This document shows positions 46,652-57,700 of a DNA stretch of 64,000 bases, piece by piece. Origin of the DNA: Cephalotrichum gorgonifer (taxonomy: Eukaryota > Ascomycota > Sordariomycetes > Microascales > Microascaceae). Under the pieces are notes generated by a model. It saw only the letters and a program-made list of their open reading frames with translations. It did not search any database and was not told where the DNA came from. Within the stretch, counting starts at the first letter, position 1, and the number at the start of each line of letters is the position of its first letter. The translations under genes and the position numbers were made by a program. Where the stretch lies: assembly GCA_900312665.1 (NCBI GenBank), contig ONZQ02000021.1, forward strand, positions 89,886 to 153,885, given 5' to 3'.

Positions 46652-46988
46652 ATGGGTGACTGCGGATGCTCTGGCGCTTCTAGCTGTAAGTGACAAGCTA
46701 GATCTACCCCTCTTCTATTACTATTTACCCCTCCTCTTCCCCTCCATGTCATCGCCCACCTCACTCACCTCCGCTCCCCTGTTCTTGCTCATAACGAAAT
46801 CTCGCAATGCTAACCACCTCAAACAGGCAACTGCGGCGCTGACTGTACGTATCTTCACTAACAGCACCGAACTTGTCGCCTTTTTCTGCCCCTGCGGCGC
46901 GATAAAATCCAACCTTCTTTTCTCTCCGGTTCGCGAGCTAACAGCCAGTTTCCACACCACAGGCTCCTGCGCCGGATGCGGAAAATAA
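46652..46988 (+). CDS. cmt: Copper metallothionein, three exons
   Basis: Exons 46652-46685, 46827-46844 and 46963-46988 splice to a 25-residue peptide. It starts MGDCGCSGASSCNC and ends CSCAGCGK. Seven cysteines lie at 4, 6, 12, 14, 18, 20 and 23, as C-x-C pairs plus a final C. This spacing and the MGDCGCSGASSCNC start match what I know of the Neurospora crassa copper metallothionein. The chain binds a Cu(I)-thiolate cluster in the cytosol and buffers copper. Both introns interrupt a Cys codon after its first base (T then GC) and have GTAAGT and GTACGT donors with AACAG and CACAG acceptors. The gene is too broken up to appear as an open frame. Copper-induced transcription is expected from the family, not shown here. 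Confidence 0.93.
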
Positions 46989-47729
46989 ACCGATCTCGGA
47001 ATCGTCATGATGTCTGCCGAGAGTTCTTGACGCCTGCGTTTTGCACTGCGAAGCCTCTCTTTTTCGTCCTTACCTCTTCTTGAGACGCTCTTATTCTCTT
47101 GCTCTATCCTGTCCTTACCTTTTTGGTAATACTGTATTTCGTCGATGGCTTGGTTATCTCAGATTGCATGCAGCGGGGTGTATCATCGGAGCAGGGGTTG
47201 ATCGGCCGAGGCGGGAGTATGGATGGTGGGTAGATGCAGACGTAGCTCCGATATCTCTTGACGTTCCTTGAATAGCAGGCTCCGAAGACTTGGCTCTCAG
47301 TGTTCCCCGCCGTGTGACCCGTAAATGAATTAATAGGCAGTAGCATTCGGATGGCACAGGCTGCCGCCGAACTGACCACAGAGTGCTCTCTAGAATTATT
47401 CCATATTTGGGCGTATGTGCATTTAGATAAGCCGGTCATAACCTCTGAGAGAGCATCTTATGGCTGCTGGAAAAACATGGTACTTGGGTACTTTGTGGAC
47501 GGGAGGTGGAGGCCGGACGGACCCACAAGTTCTGGCTCGCTACCGAGCTAGTTTCCTTAGAATATTGCCACAACCATGCGTGGCTCAACACACGCGCCAC
47601 ACCTGCCGCGCCGCGACCACCAAAAAAAAGTTCACCTCAATCATCTCCCCAAGAGACCATCTCAAAGGACCGCATCAGAGCACCCAGACCGCATCACAAG
47701 GGTCACTCCACCACCACTCCACCACCAAA
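46989..47729. other. 3' region of the metallothionein and promoter of mL50
   Basis: T-rich 3' UTR-like sequence to about 47140, then mixed sequence. Frames running in from the left of mL50 lack motifs; the mL50 start is set at 47730. Confidence 0.55.
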
Positions 47730-48948
47730 ATGCGTCGTCTACCGAGGATACAGCGCCTCCGCGCCCTCCAGAAAACCCCCGCCACCCCCTCCGCGCCCTT
47801 CCGATACCTCTCGACCTCCCGCCCAGCCCCCTTCCGAGCTTCCCCCTGCCGCCCCGAGGACAAGAAGCAGCGCCAGGAGATCCTCGAGGCCCTCGAGCGC
47901 GACCGCCAGTCCGCCATCTCACTACAGTCCGAGTCCGAGCTCGTCGACGCCGAGGAGTATGAGCCCTCCATCCCCTGCACCCGGATCGTCGTGCCCCCCG
48001 ACTTCTCGTACGCGCCGTCACCCAAGCACGCGGCGGACTACGTGCCCGCCAAGAGTGTCGAGGAGCTAGAGGAGGTCGGAGGGGTGGACCAGTGGTGGGA
48101 AGAGGCGGGCCACTGGGGCGAGGCCGACGTGCTGCCCGCCTTCTCGGGGAGGACGGGGAGCAGCAAGGTGCTCGAGCCGAGCGTGCTGGAGGTCCTGGTG
48201 CGGCAGGCCGTCGTCGAGGCCCTGGTCGTGCAGGGGAAGGCGGGCGAAGAGATGCTGATGGGGAAGTGGGAGGCGCTGGACAAGGCGGCGATGAGCAGGG
48301 CCGTCGGCGTCGAGGTCGCCGTGTCGGAGTCCGGCGACGTCACGCTGAATGGCGATCTTAGCGGCGTGCTCGCGGGGCTGAGCGAGAGCGAGCCCGCCTC
48401 CGAGCTGGAGTCCGAGGAGCTCGTCCTGACGGGCGAGGAGGCTAGGGAGATACTCAAGTCTGGTGACCGCGCGTGGCGGAACGTGCCCATCACCAACCCG
48501 GCTCTGAAGTTCGCCGTACGTTTCTGACACGCAGCACCATCCCCCCCCCCCTTTCCACCCCCAAAAACCTCAATTCACCAGCTAACAAGGCGTCTCCTCC
48601 CTACAGATCCACAAGCGCGTTTACCAACTCACGGGCCACTACCTCGCCGACGCCAAGCTTGCGCCCCTGCGCACGGCGCAACACCTCCTCACCGTCCTCA
48701 GCCGCCCCGCCACGAAGCCCAAGAAGGTCCTCGAGGAGATCCAGTCGCCGCGCGGCCGCGGCTCGGAGCTCCTCGACCTCCCCAACGTCAAGGTGTACAA
48801 CCGCCGCGTGACCCCCATCGACAAGGAGGTCTGGGTGGGCCGGTGGAAGGTCATCGAGGACGAGCTCGTCAAGAGGGGGCTGCCCGTCACCGGCACGGGA
48901 GGCGTCGGGAAGGCGAGGGAGAAGGACTGGCTCATGGGGAAGCCGTGA
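47730..48948 (+). CDS. Mitochondrial large-subunit ribosomal protein mL50
   Basis: Two exons, 47730-48515 and 48607-48948, give 375 residues. The N-terminus MRRLPRIQRLRALQKTPATP followed by FRYLSTSRPAPFRAS is a basic, Ser/Thr-rich mitochondrial targeting peptide, which is why this ATG is chosen over more distant in-frame ones. The long middle part is acidic. The C-terminal 115 residues (HKRVYQLTGHYLADAKLAPL and onward to VWVGRWKVIEDELVKRGLP) resemble the conserved domain of mL50 (ribosomal subunit 39S family). It would act in the mitochondrial 54S subunit. The intron GTACGT...CTACAG falls just before that domain. The family call rests on motif memory and is moderately sure. Confidence 0.68.
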
Positions 48949-49428
48949 GCGGAGAGAGAGTTGGGCTGGTTGGCTCATGGGGGGTTGGGATGTACGAATA
49001 TCTTAGGGCATGCGCCCGTCTTGGCATGTGTGTGTGTGTCTTGGAGGGAGAACGTCCAGTTGTAACAACTTTTTACCAGGTGTATAGATGGGTTGGACGG
49101 GGGTTCGTGTATAAAGCCTTGTGCAAAAATAAACCACAACGTTTTTTCTTCTTAGCCCGTTTGGCGACCACACTCCTATCCGTTCAAGACTGGGGCTACG
49201 AGCTCGGGGCTGACACCCCCTCCTAATCAAGTTCTCACAAACATACACTACTCGATGCAACATTTGACTTTGTATTACCGAAAATTCAGTTTAGGACTTG
49301 GGTCTGATGTGCAAGGTACCCATCTCAACCCTACTCTGGACCTCTCTCCTCCCGATACCACGGAAGCCCATCGGCCAAGATACTCATCACATCCCGGCAC
49401 CCAGCCCCCCGGCCTGACATCGTATTGC
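48949..49428. other. Intergenic between convergent mL50 and lectin genes
   Basis: Presumably the two 3' UTRs. A short GT run near 49028-49040. Nothing else seen. Confidence 0.6.
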
Positions 49429-49989
49429 TTAAGCCACTATACCCCAGACCTAGTTAGCACACGCCTACTACAGGGGTAGATATCGGGTGGCATACAGAAG
49501 ATGAGTGTCCCGTTGTCATTGCCGATCCTCTCGGCGAGGTTCAGGACGGCGGCGACCCCTTCCTCCTCCCCATTCCCCAGGGTGGCCCGGAGAATAGGGA
49601 CGTCGGTCGGGTTCCCCTCCTCGTCAGGCTCCCCGCTGGGTTCCAGGTTGAACTCGAGATCGCTCGCGGTCTCGGAGAAGTTGGTGCCGCCCCACTCGAA
49701 GGAACCTAGTTTGCGGGTTGGGGGATTAGCTACACCTCGCTCTTGTCCCATGATGGTTTTGGGAGACGGACTAAGTTCATCGGTGGAGGGAGGAGAGGGA
49801 CAGGAGGGCGATAGGAGAGGGAGAGGAGATGGATAAGAGAGAGGATGTGTGTGAGTTACCCCAGCTGTTTCCAACGTAAGCATCAAGGTTAAGCTCGGCC
49901 TCAACCCACTCGCCATCCGCGTTGGCCAGGGTGGCTCGGAGGACCGGGCCATCCATGGAGATGTCCTGGGCGGAGAGATGGAAAGACAT
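49429..49989 (-). CDS. Cyanovirin-N homology (CVNH) lectin
   Basis: Preferred model: exons 49989-49860, 49705-49496 and 49436-49429, 115 residues, the family length. It begins MSFHLSAQDISMDGPVLRAT and shows two tandem CVNH half-repeats: LRATLANADGEWVEAELNLD with YVGNSWG-SFEWGGTNFSETA, then LRATLGNGEEEGVAAVLNLA with RIGNDNGTLIFLA. The fold binds oligosaccharides, often mannose-rich. There is no signal peptide, as usual for fungal members. The last intron (GTATGC donor, GCTAACT branch, TATAG acceptor) leaves an 8-bp final exon ending LA-stop. If it is not spliced, the frame runs to 49437 and adds an odd tail with CMPPDIYPC. No disulfide cysteines are present in the preferred form. Confidence 0.85.
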
Positions 49990-51106
49990 TGTTACGGTTT
50001 GATCGGGATGATGTCGGTGGATTTGGGGAGGCTGATATTGTGTCTAGCAGACTAAAGTCTTTGGGGATCCCTCATCTCTGACGGCCTTACCTGCCCCCCC
50101 TTATATATATCGCGAGAGGGCCAACTCCACCTACCCTCACCATTCGATGCAATATCCCGAAGGGAGCCCTCCGGGCCTCCCCGCATCACAAACGGGGGAC
50201 GTGGTGCCACGTGCCGGCGTCAAATGGGCCTCTCCTCCCTTTTGTTACACTGCAAGATATTGGCAAACGACCTATCCAGTACGCCCTCACTCAACCCCTC
50301 CACTCTTCGTGCTCACATTACTCCACATCATAGGCCCGCGAAGAAAAACGCTTCGGCCCCTCCGCGCCTTACGGGCAGTTGCGGGAGGGGGTATTCCCGT
50401 CTTGGCGGGGCGTTGACGCGGCTCCCGCCATCTGGTCTATCCTAATCGGGTAGCCTTTCGATGCCAAGACGTAGCAAAACGGGGCAGGACGCGCGTAAGC
50501 CTAAATACTCGCTCTTCGCCCGTCGCTTGTTGGTTTTCGGATGCAGGGCCAAGACGATGGCGAGATGTGTCGTGGCCGCCAAGACATGTCGTCCTGTGTT
50601 GGACAGGAGGGGTGAGTGGCACGGCGTTGGCGGGAGGCGGCCGGAGGCAGCCCGGGAGGGAACAATAAATCACGACCCCGCTCGGGCCCGGGAGGCCTCA
50701 TTGAGAATGTTTCGCCTGTAGCTATTATAATGGGAGAGGAGAGGAGGCATGGGGGTGGTGAGGGTGGGTGACCGATATATAACTCTGAGCGAGGTGTGAT
50801 GGCCTCAGAACGATCCCACTGATTGGTTAGAGGCTAGGTCCAAACGAGGCTGCGGATGTCCTACCCCACGGGGGGAGGACATACACGCCATGGGGAGATG
50901 ATAATCCCGCATGGATGGTACCCTCACTATTTGCCCAGCATTGTGCATATGAGGCGAGAAGTGAGGATTCAAGCCAAGAGGCGGGAAGGATACGGCCTGG
51001 ACTGCTGCTTCGGGAGGTAATACAAATAGCTGTACTGTGTCTTCATGGACATGTCGAGCCTTGTTTTATACCTGGGATGATAGGGTGGGAGAATTCCTTG
51101 AGCAAG
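49990..51106. other. Intergenic, includes the lectin promoter
   Basis: No frame with motifs. Apart from the TATA box, nothing specific is seen. Confidence 0.6.
50102..50110 (-). promoter_or_regulatory. TATA box of the CVNH lectin gene
   Basis: TATATATAA on the minus strand, 113 bases upstream of the lectin ATG. This is a normal distance in filamentous fungi, and the sequence is the best TATA match nearby. Functional assignment by position. Confidence 0.5.
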
Positions 51107-51480
51107 TTATGATAGGGCTGGCTTCGATTCAAAGACGTCTTGGTGTCTATGTGGGAAGTGAAGGGACCTGGGATGCTTGCCCATAACTATGAACGAAAGA
51201 AACTTGAGGCTGGTTGTGCCGGCGTCGTATTCGCTACCGAACGTGACAAGAAGGGTCTCAGCTAGTAGCTCGACATCTTCTCCGGTGTCCTGCTCAACAA
51301 GCTTATCTTGAGGCTGCTGAGGGTTCTTGATAGCAAGGCCGGGCGGCAAAACACTCTCTCGTCCGAGGGGATCATTGGAGCGGGAACGTGGTCATTGATG
51401 CCAACGACGGCCAGTATCTCGCCTTTGAAGGCCAACTGGACCTTGACAGGCTGCTAGACATCACACCCTAGCAACTCTCG
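51107..51480 (-). pseudogene. Possible decayed coding segment, family unknown
   Basis: On the minus strand, one frame reads VKVQLAFKGEILAVVGINDH (from about 51455) and then loses sense near 51365. The adjoining frame continues VLPPGLAIKNPQQPQDKLVE and AETLLVTFGSEYDAGTTSLK down to a stop at 51107. The two would join with a one-base frame change near 51370-51380, and no ATG is seen upstream. The composition is protein-like, suggesting a broken gene remnant, but I do not recognise it and chance is possible. Confidence 0.3.
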
Positions 51481-51917
51481 ATTTTTGTTTCGTGCGCGGG
51501 CGTTTGGCTGCCATTCAAGTCAAGACGATTCGACACGCACGTATCAGCGCTCTTTGCCATGAGACGACGACTCTCTTCTCCGACAGTTGGCTTTCTATTA
51601 AACACCGCCCGTGTCGTGGAACGTAGTGACTATCTCAGGTGCTTCACAAGGTCCCTTGCTGTCATGGGACACCTGGTCTGGAGATATTGTGAGCGGGCAT
51701 ATGACCGAAACAAGGACTTACACTTATAACACTAATACCATGACAGCGGGAGGTACTAGCCAGCCCACCCTTAACTAGTCCCTGTCCGTCGTTCATTAAT
51801 TCTTCTTGGAAACTTGGCCTAGGGAATCTGGTTGTGGTAGACGGAGGAACAAGATGTCAGCTAGTCTGGTCATCTAGACCAAAAAGGAAGGAAAATAAAA
51901 AAGAAAGGAAAAAAAAA
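51481..51917. other. Intergenic, nothing seen
   Basis: No motif-bearing frame and no repeat beyond the A-rich run at 51890-51917, which acts as the Pol III terminator of the tRNA on the minus strand. Confidence 0.6.
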
Positions 51918-52000
51918 TGAACCCAAAGCGATTTGAACGCTTAACCTTCAGGAACTTCCAATTTCTGGAATCTGACGCGCTACCGTTGCGCCATGGGTCC
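51918..52000 (-). tRNA. tRNA-Trp(CCA) with 11-base intron
   Basis: On the minus strand, acceptor GGACCCA pairs with TGGGTTC (one G-T), D stem GCGC/GCGC is perfect, and T arm AAGCG-TTCAAAT-CGCTT is perfect. The anticodon CCA is at 51968-51966; removing 11 bases (51964-51954), one base after the anticodon, closes the anticodon stem TCAGA/CCTGA with a single A-C mismatch at its loop end (31-39). A run of T follows the 3' end. A box TGGCGCAACGG and B box CGTTCAAATCG are present. Confidence 0.9.
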
Positions 52001-52309
52001 CTAATTTCCGTTCTGGTAGCAGAGATTATCATTGACCACCCAATCACCCGATCACCAGCAGCGCGGGCCGATCGAGTGGCGACCAGGTGCAGATGACCGT
52101 CATAGGTCAACTTGCCTTTGGCTGGTCAAGATCGGCCGTCCGCTTACTCATCGGCTTGACATTCGCGGCCAGTGGATTGACTTCCATCGTCATCTCAAGC
52201 TACGACCTACGAGTAACGTCGGCGTAGCCTAGCTTCTGTCGTCCTCCAACGCCACAGCCCCAGCGAGTCACAATTACCGCGCTGCGCAATCTCAGAAAAA
52301 TTCCAAAAA

Positions 52310-52925
52310 ATGGCGCGAATACAGCTCTTCGCGCTGCTCCTGGGAGCGTTTCTTGCTCTCGCCGCAGCATCCTGTAAGTCATCGGCCATCCCCTTCGTCC
52401 CTCACAATGCGCCCACGCGCCAGCTAACCAGAGCCTCCCACCCATCTAGCACCCCAATCTTTCTGCAAATGCACCTGCTTCAAGAACAGCACCATAATCC
52501 CACTCTCCACCAACCGCCCCTCCCAGCTCCTCCTCCGCTCCCTCGACCCCCTCGACGCCTCTACCCCCGAAGCCCCCCGGCCAGCGGAGAGGCGGTGGGA
52601 GGACGGGCACCTGGCGAAGAGGGCCTCCCAGGACTGCCTGGGCTGCACCAAGAAGTTCTGCCGCGACCAGAACCTCCCCTTCTGCCACGACGCGACGGAC
52701 GACGACGTGTCTACCTACTGCTTCCAGCGGGACAGCAAGAAGGACAGGCTCATAGTGTGGGCGTTCATACTCGGGACGCTGGGGCTTCTGGGGTGGGTGG
52801 CGTTCACGAAGTTGAGGGAGGCGAGAGGGCTGACGGGCTCTGTGTTTGGGAGGTTCTCCAGGAGCGCGGCGGCGGGTGAGGAAGATGGGGGCGGCGCGTA
52901 TCGGCCTCTTGGAGGGGAGCGGTGA
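52310..52925 (+). CDS. Cysteine-rich single-pass (type I) membrane protein, function unknown
   Basis: Two exons, 52310-52373 and 52450-52925, give 179 residues. A signal peptide MARIQLFALLLGAFLALAAA is followed by a lumenal/extracellular part with eight cysteines (FCKCTCF; DCLGCTKKFC; PFCHD; TYCFQ) and an NST glycosylation site. A membrane helix, LIVWAFILGTLGLLGWVAF, lies near residues 126-144, and a short cytosolic tail ends AYRPLGGER. The intron GTAAGT...CTAG sits right after the signal peptide, a common position. The architecture suggests a secretory-pathway or plasma-membrane protein. I cannot assign a named family. It is upstream of, and convergent with, the DAHP synthase gene. Confidence 0.8.
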
Positions 52926-53461
52926 TGGGTGCCAAGGTGACCTGGCGTGGTTGGCGGGCGGGGGTGTATAATGGGTTCACACACTTGGCTTCTACCGGGT
53001 ATCGGCGTTCGGGAGTAGATGGGGCCCCGTTTTATCTTCTGGGGGGGGGCGGGGAGGGTTTCCTTGGCATATATATCATTTAGTTCGTCCCTGTTAGAGA
53101 GCGGTCATTTGTTCTTGTCTCATGCAACGCATATCATCCTCTGGGAACTACTAGAACGGCCAGTAACTTTGTCTTCTTTTTCTCCTCGTAGCCCCGAAGA
53201 TATCTTCATTTTGTCCGGAAGCCGGAAATGGGAAACCTGACGCCAGAAAATTTGCACTTTTCTTTTTTAAACAAAGAACCCTGTCTTTGCTTTATGCTCC
53301 AATATCCCTGCTCCCTCCCCACCTCCCCACGCTTCCATTCACAAAAACCAAAACCAAAAACCAGCGTCTAAAAACGCCCCTCTCCTCTAAGACGACTTCC
53401 CCGAGACCTCGGTTCACCATTTTGGCTAAGAAACTCCTCTTATCTTTCTCTCTTCCTCTCT
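52926..53461. other. Intergenic between convergent genes
   Basis: T- and C-rich 3' UTR-like sequence, with A-rich and CA-rich patches near 53270-53380. No gene. Confidence 0.6.
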
Positions 53462-54778
53462 CTACGCCGACCCGTTCTTCGAGTTCGCCTCGCGGCGCGC
53501 GCGGACGGCCTCGGCGAGCAGCTCGAGGGTGGTGACGGTGGTCTCCCAGGAGATGCAGGCGTCGGTAATGCTGACGCCCTTCTTCAGGCCGGCGGGGCCC
53601 TCAGCGGGGACCTTCTGGTTGCCCTCGTTGATGTTGGACTCGATCATCAGGCCGACGATGGCGGTCTCGCCCTCGCGGACCTGCTCGGCGACGGTGGCGG
53701 CCACGCTGGGCTGGTTGCGGTGGTCCTTGTTCGAGTTGCCTTTTTTGGGGGGAGGTGATGTTAGCAAGCTTAAAGAAGAGAGTGGGAAGAAAAAGGGTGT
53801 ATCGAGGACCAGTCCTTCAGCGCATAGGGTATACGGTGCTGTGGAATAGGGATAACCTACCGTGAGAGCAGTCGATCATGATCGCGGGCTTCTGGCCCTT
53901 CTTGAGTAGCGCCTCCTTAGCAGCCTGCACGCTGACCTTGTCGAAGTTGGTCCCCTTGGTGCCTCCGCGCAGGATCACGAAACCCTCGTCGTTGCCCTTG
54001 GTGCGGGTAATCGCCGCGAGACCCTGCTTCGTGACACCCATGAAGTGGTGCTTCGCCGCCGCGGCGCCAATGGCATCAATGGCGACGCCCAGGTTACCGT
54101 CGGTGCCGTTCTTGAAGCCGACGGGGAAGGACAGGCCGGAGGCCAGCTCCCTGTGGAGCTGGGACTCGGTGGTGCGGGCGCCGATGGCGCCGACGGAGAT
54201 GAAGTCAGCGAGGAACTGGGGGGAGATGGTGTCGAGCATCTCGGTGGCGATGGGCATGCCGCTGGCGGTGAGGTCCTTGAAGAGCTGCCTGGAGACGCGG
54301 AGGCCCTTGTTGATCTGGAAGGTCTGGTCGATGTCCGGGTCGTTGATGAGGCCCTTCCAGCCGACGGTGGTGCGGGGCTTCTCGAGGTAGGCGCGCATGA
54401 CGATGTGCAGGTCGGCGGAGAGGCGGGAGGAGACCTCGCGGAGGCGGGCGCAGTACTCGAGGGCGGTGGCGGGGTCGTGGATGGAGCAGGGGCCGACGAT
54501 GATGAGGAGGCGGTCGGAGGTGCCGTGGATGATGGAGGCGGCGTCGCGGCGGCCGGTGACGACGGTGTTGAGGGCCTCGGGGGTCATGGGGATCTCGGAG
54601 GCGAGGAGGGCCGGCGGGATGAGGGGGTCCTGGCCGAGGACTTTAGGAGCGCCTTCGTTAGCATCGTGTTCGAAGAGGGCAAAATCAACGAGGGGCAGGG
54701 TAGAGCGAGCCCACAGCTCCTTCGTTACTCACCGCGGGTATCATCCGCCTGAAGCGGCGAGAAGTCGGAGTTAGACAT
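53462..54778 (-). CDS. 3-deoxy-D-arabino-heptulosonate 7-phosphate (DAHP) synthase, ARO3/ARO4 type
   Basis: Exons 54778-54733, 54640-53861 and 53739-53462 give 367 residues, the class I AroAI-beta length. It condenses phosphoenolpyruvate and erythrose 4-phosphate in the first step of the shikimate pathway in the cytosol. Visible motifs include IIVGPCSIHDP (metal-ligand Cys), MRAYLEKPRTTVGWKGLIND, IGARTTESQLHRELASGLSF, GFKNGTDGN, FVILRGGTKGTNFD, MIDCSHGNSNKD (metal-ligand His) and MIESNINEGNQ. The second intron splits the Gly codon of CSHGNS. For the first intron I chose the acceptor at 54641 (DDTR-VLGQDPLIPP), which gives a CTAAC branch 18 bases upstream and fits the yeast DVRILGYDPL; one further upstream would add four residues. 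Feedback by Phe or Tyr is expected, but which cannot be told. Confidence 0.96.
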
Positions 54779-57700
54779 GACTGTGGTGTGTGGAGGGAGT
54801 TGGTTGGCGTTGGTGGTATAACCCAAGGAACGGGTTGTAGTCGTTGGACGAGGTGTTCGAACTGTCCAAAACGAAGACGATGGTGGGGGTTTCGAAGTAA
54901 CGGCTCCGCTTTTCGGAGTGTAAAAGGGTATCTGGTATATATGTAATATATGTATCGTACAGGAGGGAAGAATATAAAAAAGAAGAACAAAAAAGATGGC
55001 AACGGTTTGGTGTTTTTTTTCAAGGTTCGGACTAAAGGGGGAGGGGAGAGAGACGGCGCCGAGAGGTAATAATATAACTAAAGAGCTTGATCGATGTGAG
55101 TCAATGGGTCTGGACCAAGGGGAGGAGTGGGTGTTGATTTTTGGCGTGGGAGTACATACGGAAAACCGGGGCGGCGATTTTCTCTCTAAAAAAAAAAGTC
55201 GTTCGGAGGGAGCTCGGAGTGAGTAAGTTTGTACCCTACCACTACCAAGCAGGCGCAGATTGGGCGCTTGGAGAGGTATGAGTACAAGAGGCATGTATCA
55301 CGAACCTGCAGGGACGGAGGTCTGGACGAGGACCCTAAACCCTCTTGATCGGGTGGCGGGCTACTTACTGCATGCCCACGTACTCCGTCAAGGGATCACA
55401 TCCATATGGAAACGTTTCCTCGAGGTGGACTGGAGAAAAAGCGTGTACGAGTACATGGTCCATCTCTGAGCACGAGTATAACATGTACGAGTACAATTGG
55501 ATCCCACCTGTCTCTACATAGCTACTCTAGAGGGTTATATTACTCGCGTAGCTATTCGCATATTATTAGCATTGTCGGGCCCTCCCAACCTCCGATCTTA
55601 TGGGTCGTTCTTTGGGAATTAGGGAAAATGGATGTTGCCCGTCCTGCAACCAATACAACCTTCGACGACGAACCCGTGCATCTGTTTACTTTGCGGTTGG
55701 GTTGGGAAACGCAATACGCCAATTCGGTTTGTCCTCGGCGGGGTATAGTGGGATGCCTTTACCCCCCCTTGTGCCCTACAAGTACACCAACGGCAGCCAT
55801 GGCGGGGTAACCATGTCACGGCGGGGTGGGACACACGATGCACGCGCATCCATCCCACCTTTGTCCACCCAATACCTCCTTTTGAGGTCTCACTGCGTCG
55901 CCTATTTATTCCACCTCTCCTTCTCACCGCCTCCAAAGTCGGGCTGGACCGGACTACTGAGTAGACCGGACCCCTGGTCCCGCATCATGTGGTGACCGCC
56001 CGGACTACTCGTACGAGTACTCCCCACTAATAATCACTTACTAGCACGAGTAGATACGGGAAAATACCGCGACAAGAGGATCTGCTTTTCGTCGAACGGC
56101 GCCGACCGACGGAGCTCCCCCCCCGGCGGCGGCGGTCATTCTTTTCTTCCAATCCGGTGGGCGGGAATGCTAATTGGGCATTCCGATTCGGTGTGATGGC
56201 AAGGTGCTTGGGCCCACGCCACCGCTCTCTCAATATGCTAAGCCCCCCAAACACCCGTTTTGAGTGGGTGTTCATTTTTAGCTTGTACTCGCACTTCAAT
56301 CGCAGCTCATCTGGTGATTTAACCAATTTTGAACAAGCCTCGATAATATCATGTTAAGTGTCGGTTATACCTGCCTGCCCTAAAATAACAATTGATGATG
56401 GAGCCGTAGGTGTAGGTGGTGTGTGAGGAGGGTCTAATGAGTACGAGTGACCTGGTTCTTCACAGTCCGAGGTCCGCTCTGATAGGCAGGGCAGATGTAT
56501 TTTAGGTGCTTCCATAGAGGCAGATACCTGGGTTCACGGCGTCGATCGTCGTCATCTCAGATGTCAGAACCTTTTTAATCGATTAGCAGCGGCCAAAGCG
56601 CGCCTCACCCACACGTGGTGGATCCCAGGAATCCCGGCCCACCGATATGACGTGAAGCATTACTGAAACCCAACACCTTTACAGTTTCAGCGACATGGCG
56701 AACGGACTAACTCATGGGGAGGAACGCAGCAAAATTCTTCGTGGATAGCCCTAGGAGGCCCAGTAAATCCACCTACGCAAAACCAAGTGGACGTACTGGG
56801 AGGACGTGAACCTCGGTGCTAGGATGCGAATGGAACAGACACGGCAGGTACCGTCGTCTTCTTAGACGAGGGGCCGCTGTGACCTCCATACCATACCCCC
56901 TTGGAGGGGAACATGATATTACTGCTCGAGGTCATCGTGGTGTTGTCTCCTCGGCATCTGGCCGGCAGTATATTCCTGCGTTGCTGACGCCCTGCCCACC
57001 TCGGTGCGATTCTTAGTACTAGACCGTTACTCGAGATAGTGCTGATTCCTTGCCTCGAGTGTTAGGAATGGCAACCAGGTACAAAACGTCGAGTCCAAGG
57101 TAGAGTAAGATGTACATAAGTATATAAATCTACTTTGTCTGCCGTACGACAATATCTCCGCGGCTGTCCATTCGCCGTCGGCCTGTGCGGGTCAGACAAT
57201 GAACGACCGCGCCTGGTCGACTATCCCCGTGGATTCGGATGTAAGTATTCAACCAGGTTCTTGGCGTCAATCCCTCTCCTTGCTTCTGTCCCCTTGCCTT
57301 CACGCTGTTAGTGGCTGAGACTGGGAGAGGCTCGGTCGCTGCGGAGTTCCTAGTGGACAATTCGAGTTGGTGCCTACGAGCACCCAGACTTGCTAACAAC
57401 AGTCGGAACCGCGCTGACGAATCAGGTGGACGGAGATCGCGGAGGTGCCACCGGGGTGGACGCACGCTCGTCCCCGCCCCGCCCTGGGTTCCTTCCCTCC
57501 CTCAAAGTCAGCCTCGGAGCTTCCTTCCTCTGACTCCCCTTCGCCTTCCTCTTTCCTTTGTCATACCTACCTGCTTTCAAAATCTCGTGTTATGATATAG
57601 CTTGGGGTTTTCCTTCCCACCTATACCTCCAACTGTCCCTGGACTGTTTTAACCCTCCGATCACTCCGCGTCTTTGCCATCTCCAGTCTTCATCAACCCT

